Shown: one piece after another, positions 5,348-6,361 of the stretch
Numbering within the stretch: the stretch's first letter is position 1
Layout: each line of letters begins with the position of its first letter
NCBI GenBank assembly: GCA_902478875.1
Contig: CABSMZ010000112.1
Location: 1 to 6,361, forward strand
Source: an uncultured Collinsella sp.
GTDB taxonomy: Bacteria > Actinomycetota > Coriobacteriia > Coriobacteriales > Coriobacteriaceae
DNA length: 6,361 bases
Direction: 5' to 3'
Translations under genes and position numbers: made by a program
The notes under the pieces: generated by a model
What the model saw: the letters and a program-made list of their open reading frames with translations, nothing else
Told to the model about the DNA's origin: nothing
The model's database searches: none

Positions 5348-6034
5348 ATGACCGTCGATCCTTTGATTCAATCCCTGAAGGGCAAGCTCGTCGTGAGCGT
5401 TCAGGCGTATATGGGCGAGCCGCTTCGTACGCCCGAGACCATGGCTCAAATGTCTCGAGCTTGTGAGCTCGGCGGCGCCGCCGCCATTCGCTGCCAGGGT
5501 CTTGCCGACATTGCCGCCATTAAGGGTCGCTGTGAGGTTCCCGTCATCGGCCTGTGGAAAGATGGGCACGAGGGCGTTTACATCACGCCGACGCTGCGTC
5601 ACGCTCGCGCCTGCGTTGCTGCCGGTGCCGATATCGTGGCGATCGACGCCACCGATCGTCCGCGCCCCGATGGCAAGACGGTCGAGGATACTTTCCGCCC
5701 GCTGCACGAGGAGGGTGTGCTCCTGATGGCGGATTGTGCCACCATCGAGGATATTCGTCGTGCTGTTGACATGGGCTTCGACCTGGTGTCCACCACGCTG
5801 TCTCATGGTGTTGCCGCTATCGATTGCACCATGGCCGACGGTCCCGATCTGCCGCTCCTGCGCCAGGCGACTGAGGAATTCCCCGGCCTTCCTATCATTT
5901 GCGAGGGTCGCGTGCATACGCCCGAGGAGGCTCGCGCCGCGATCGATGCTGGCGCCTGGGCCGTTGTCGTCGGCACCGCCATCACGCACCCCACGAGTAT
6001 TACGAGTTGGTTCAAGGCTGCACTTGAGGCGTAA
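5348..6034 (+). CDS. nanE: N-acetylmannosamine-6-phosphate 2-epimerase
   Basis: This cytoplasmic (beta/alpha)8-barrel enzyme interconverts ManNAc-6-P and GlcNAc-6-P, the last nan-specific step before NagA. At 228 residues it has the normal length. Diagnostic stretches are KGKLVVSVQA (11-20), GAAAIRCQG (43-51), PVIGLWKDG with Lys71, then VYITPT (77-82), GADIVAIDATDRPRP (93-107), CEGRVHTPEEA (185-195) and AVVVGTAITHP (205-215). Lys71 and Glu186 fall at the positions of the catalytic Lys and Glu known in NanE (aligned from memory). This is the least ambiguous enzyme of the cluster and anchors the sialic acid reading of the other genes. It is the last nan gene here: a hairpin follows and then the unrelated housekeeping gene rapZ. 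Confidence 0.95.
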   Translation: MTVDPLIQSLKGKLVVSVQAYMGEPLRTPETMAQMSRACELGGAAAIRCQGLADIAAIKGRCEVPVIGLWKDGHEGVYITPTLRHARACVAAGADIVAIDATDRPRPDGKTVEDTFRPLHEEGVLLMADCATIEDIRRAVDMGFDLVSTTLSHGVAAIDCTMADGPDLPLLRQATEEFPGLPIICEGRVHTPEEARAAIDAGAWAVVVGTAITHPTSITSWFKAALEA

Positions 6035-6085
6035 GACAGGCCTCGTATCCGCTCGGGGCGGTATACTCAATATAGGCAATTGACC

Positions 6086-6122
6086 GCGCGGGATCCGGGT
6101 TGCTGGGTCCCGCGCTTGTTTT
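6086..6122 (+). terminator. Intrinsic terminator after nanE, just before rapZ
   Basis: An 11-bp stem (6086-6096 with 6105-6115, one T-G wobble) around an 8-base loop is followed by TTGTTTT. This is the best terminator-like element of the window and probably ends the nan transcript. It ends only 13 bases before the rapZ start codon, so it would also lie in the leader of any rapZ transcript that starts upstream of it. Confidence 0.7.
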
Positions 6123-6123
6123 C

Positions 6124-6129
6124 GGGAGG
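6124..6129 (+). promoter_or_regulatory. rapZ ribosome binding site
   Basis: GGGAGG lies 6 bases before the ATG at 6136 and supports that start over the in-frame ATG at 6154, which has no comparable site. Confidence 0.75.
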
Positions 6130-6135
6130 CAGCAC

Positions 6136-6329
6136 ATGCAAAAGGGAGATGCCATGGATGCGGCGGAGCGCTCGGAGCGCATCCCCGATATCGTCATCAT
6201 CACCGGAATGTCCGGATCGGGCCGCACACAGGCCATGCACGTGTTCGAGGACATGGGCTATTTTTGCATCGATAACCTGCCTCCGCGTCTCATCGCCCAG
6301 CTTGCCGAGCTCGTCGGCATCAATACGGG
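6136..6329 (+). CDS. rapZ: RapZ/YvcJ-family nucleotide-binding protein, 5' part only
   Basis: The first 64 codons of a RapZ-type P-loop protein are present. The Walker A-like stretch ITGMSGSGRT (22-31) and the family block FEDMGYFCIDNLPP (37-50) are diagnostic. The P-loop Lys is Arg29; as recalled, actinobacterial members often have Arg here, so this is not a defect. In E. coli RapZ is an RNase adaptor that senses glucosamine-6-P; in Gram-positives the gene usually sits with yvcK and whiA, and its role there is less clear. Genomic sequence stops at about 6329. From 6330 the open frame runs into adapter, so any protein ending in CLLYTSPSPR here is an artefact. The truncation comes from the contig end, not from mutation. 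Confidence 0.9.
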
Positions 6330-6361
6330 CTGTCTCTTATACACATCTCCGAGCCCACGAG
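6330..6361. other. Untrimmed Nextera (Tn5) sequencing adapter at contig end
   Basis: CTGTCTCTTATACACATCT (6330-6348) is the 19-base reverse complement of the Tn5 mosaic end. It is followed by CCGAGCCCACGAG, the next bases of the standard Nextera adapter. All 32 bases match the adapter as known. It is an assembly artefact, not genomic DNA or a natural transposon end. The first C could also be genomic. Confidence 0.97.

Noticed and set aside
6062..6067. TATACT as a -10 box for rapZ
   Set aside because: It resembles a -10 element, but no acceptable -35 is seen about 17 bases upstream (GGCCTC), and a transcript from it would run straight into the terminator hairpin. Not enough support for a feature.
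6330..6348. Real Tn5-like transposon end
   Set aside because: The mosaic end is continuous with Nextera adapter bases and lies exactly at the end of the window, so it is a library artefact.

Overview
The window reads as a piece of a high-GC, gut-type actinobacterial genome. A Coriobacteriia member such as Collinsella fits best. This rests on codon usage (GCC, GTC, CGT and CTC are frequent), the Arg-type Walker A of the RapZ homologue, and a nan locus fed by an oligopeptide-type ABC transporter. The assignment is an inference from style and gene content; there is no rRNA or other taxonomic marker. All genes lie on the + strand, and the longest gap between genes is 171 bases.

Layout. At 2-421 is the 3' end of an OppD/DppD-type ATPase, and at 422-1249 a complete OppF/DppF-type ATPase abutting it. 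They are probably the two ATPases of a SatABCD-like sialic acid importer whose binding protein and permeases would lie upstream of the window. At 1330-2307 is a CE7-family carbohydrate esterase with an intact Ser-Asp-His triad. It overlaps by 8 bases a second, shorter CE7-like gene (2300-3151) that keeps the Asp and His but has Gly where the nucleophilic Ser should be. Then come nanA (N-acetylneuraminate lyase family, 3220-4140), nanK (ROK-family kinase, 4312-5277) and nanE (N-acetylmannosamine-6-phosphate 2-epimerase, 5348-6034). The 5' end of rapZ (from 6136) follows a hairpin that may terminate the nan transcript.

How the genes work together (pathway known, assignment inferred). The transporter would import sialic acid. 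The CE7 esterase could remove O-acetyl groups inside the cell, since neither esterase has a signal peptide. NanA would cleave the sugar to ManNAc and pyruvate, NanK would phosphorylate ManNAc, and NanE would convert ManNAc-6-P to GlcNAc-6-P. The nagA/nagB steps are not in the window.

Most notable points: the active esterase paired with a translationally coupled, nucleophile-less paralogue; a NanA whose glycerol-chain pocket differs from the E. coli enzyme; a 95-base imperfect inverted repeat filling much of the nanA-nanK gap; and GC-rich hairpins in the other intergenic gaps. The last 32 bases (6330-6361) are not genomic. They match the Nextera/Tn5 transposase adapter, so rapZ is cut by an untrimmed adapter at a contig end.
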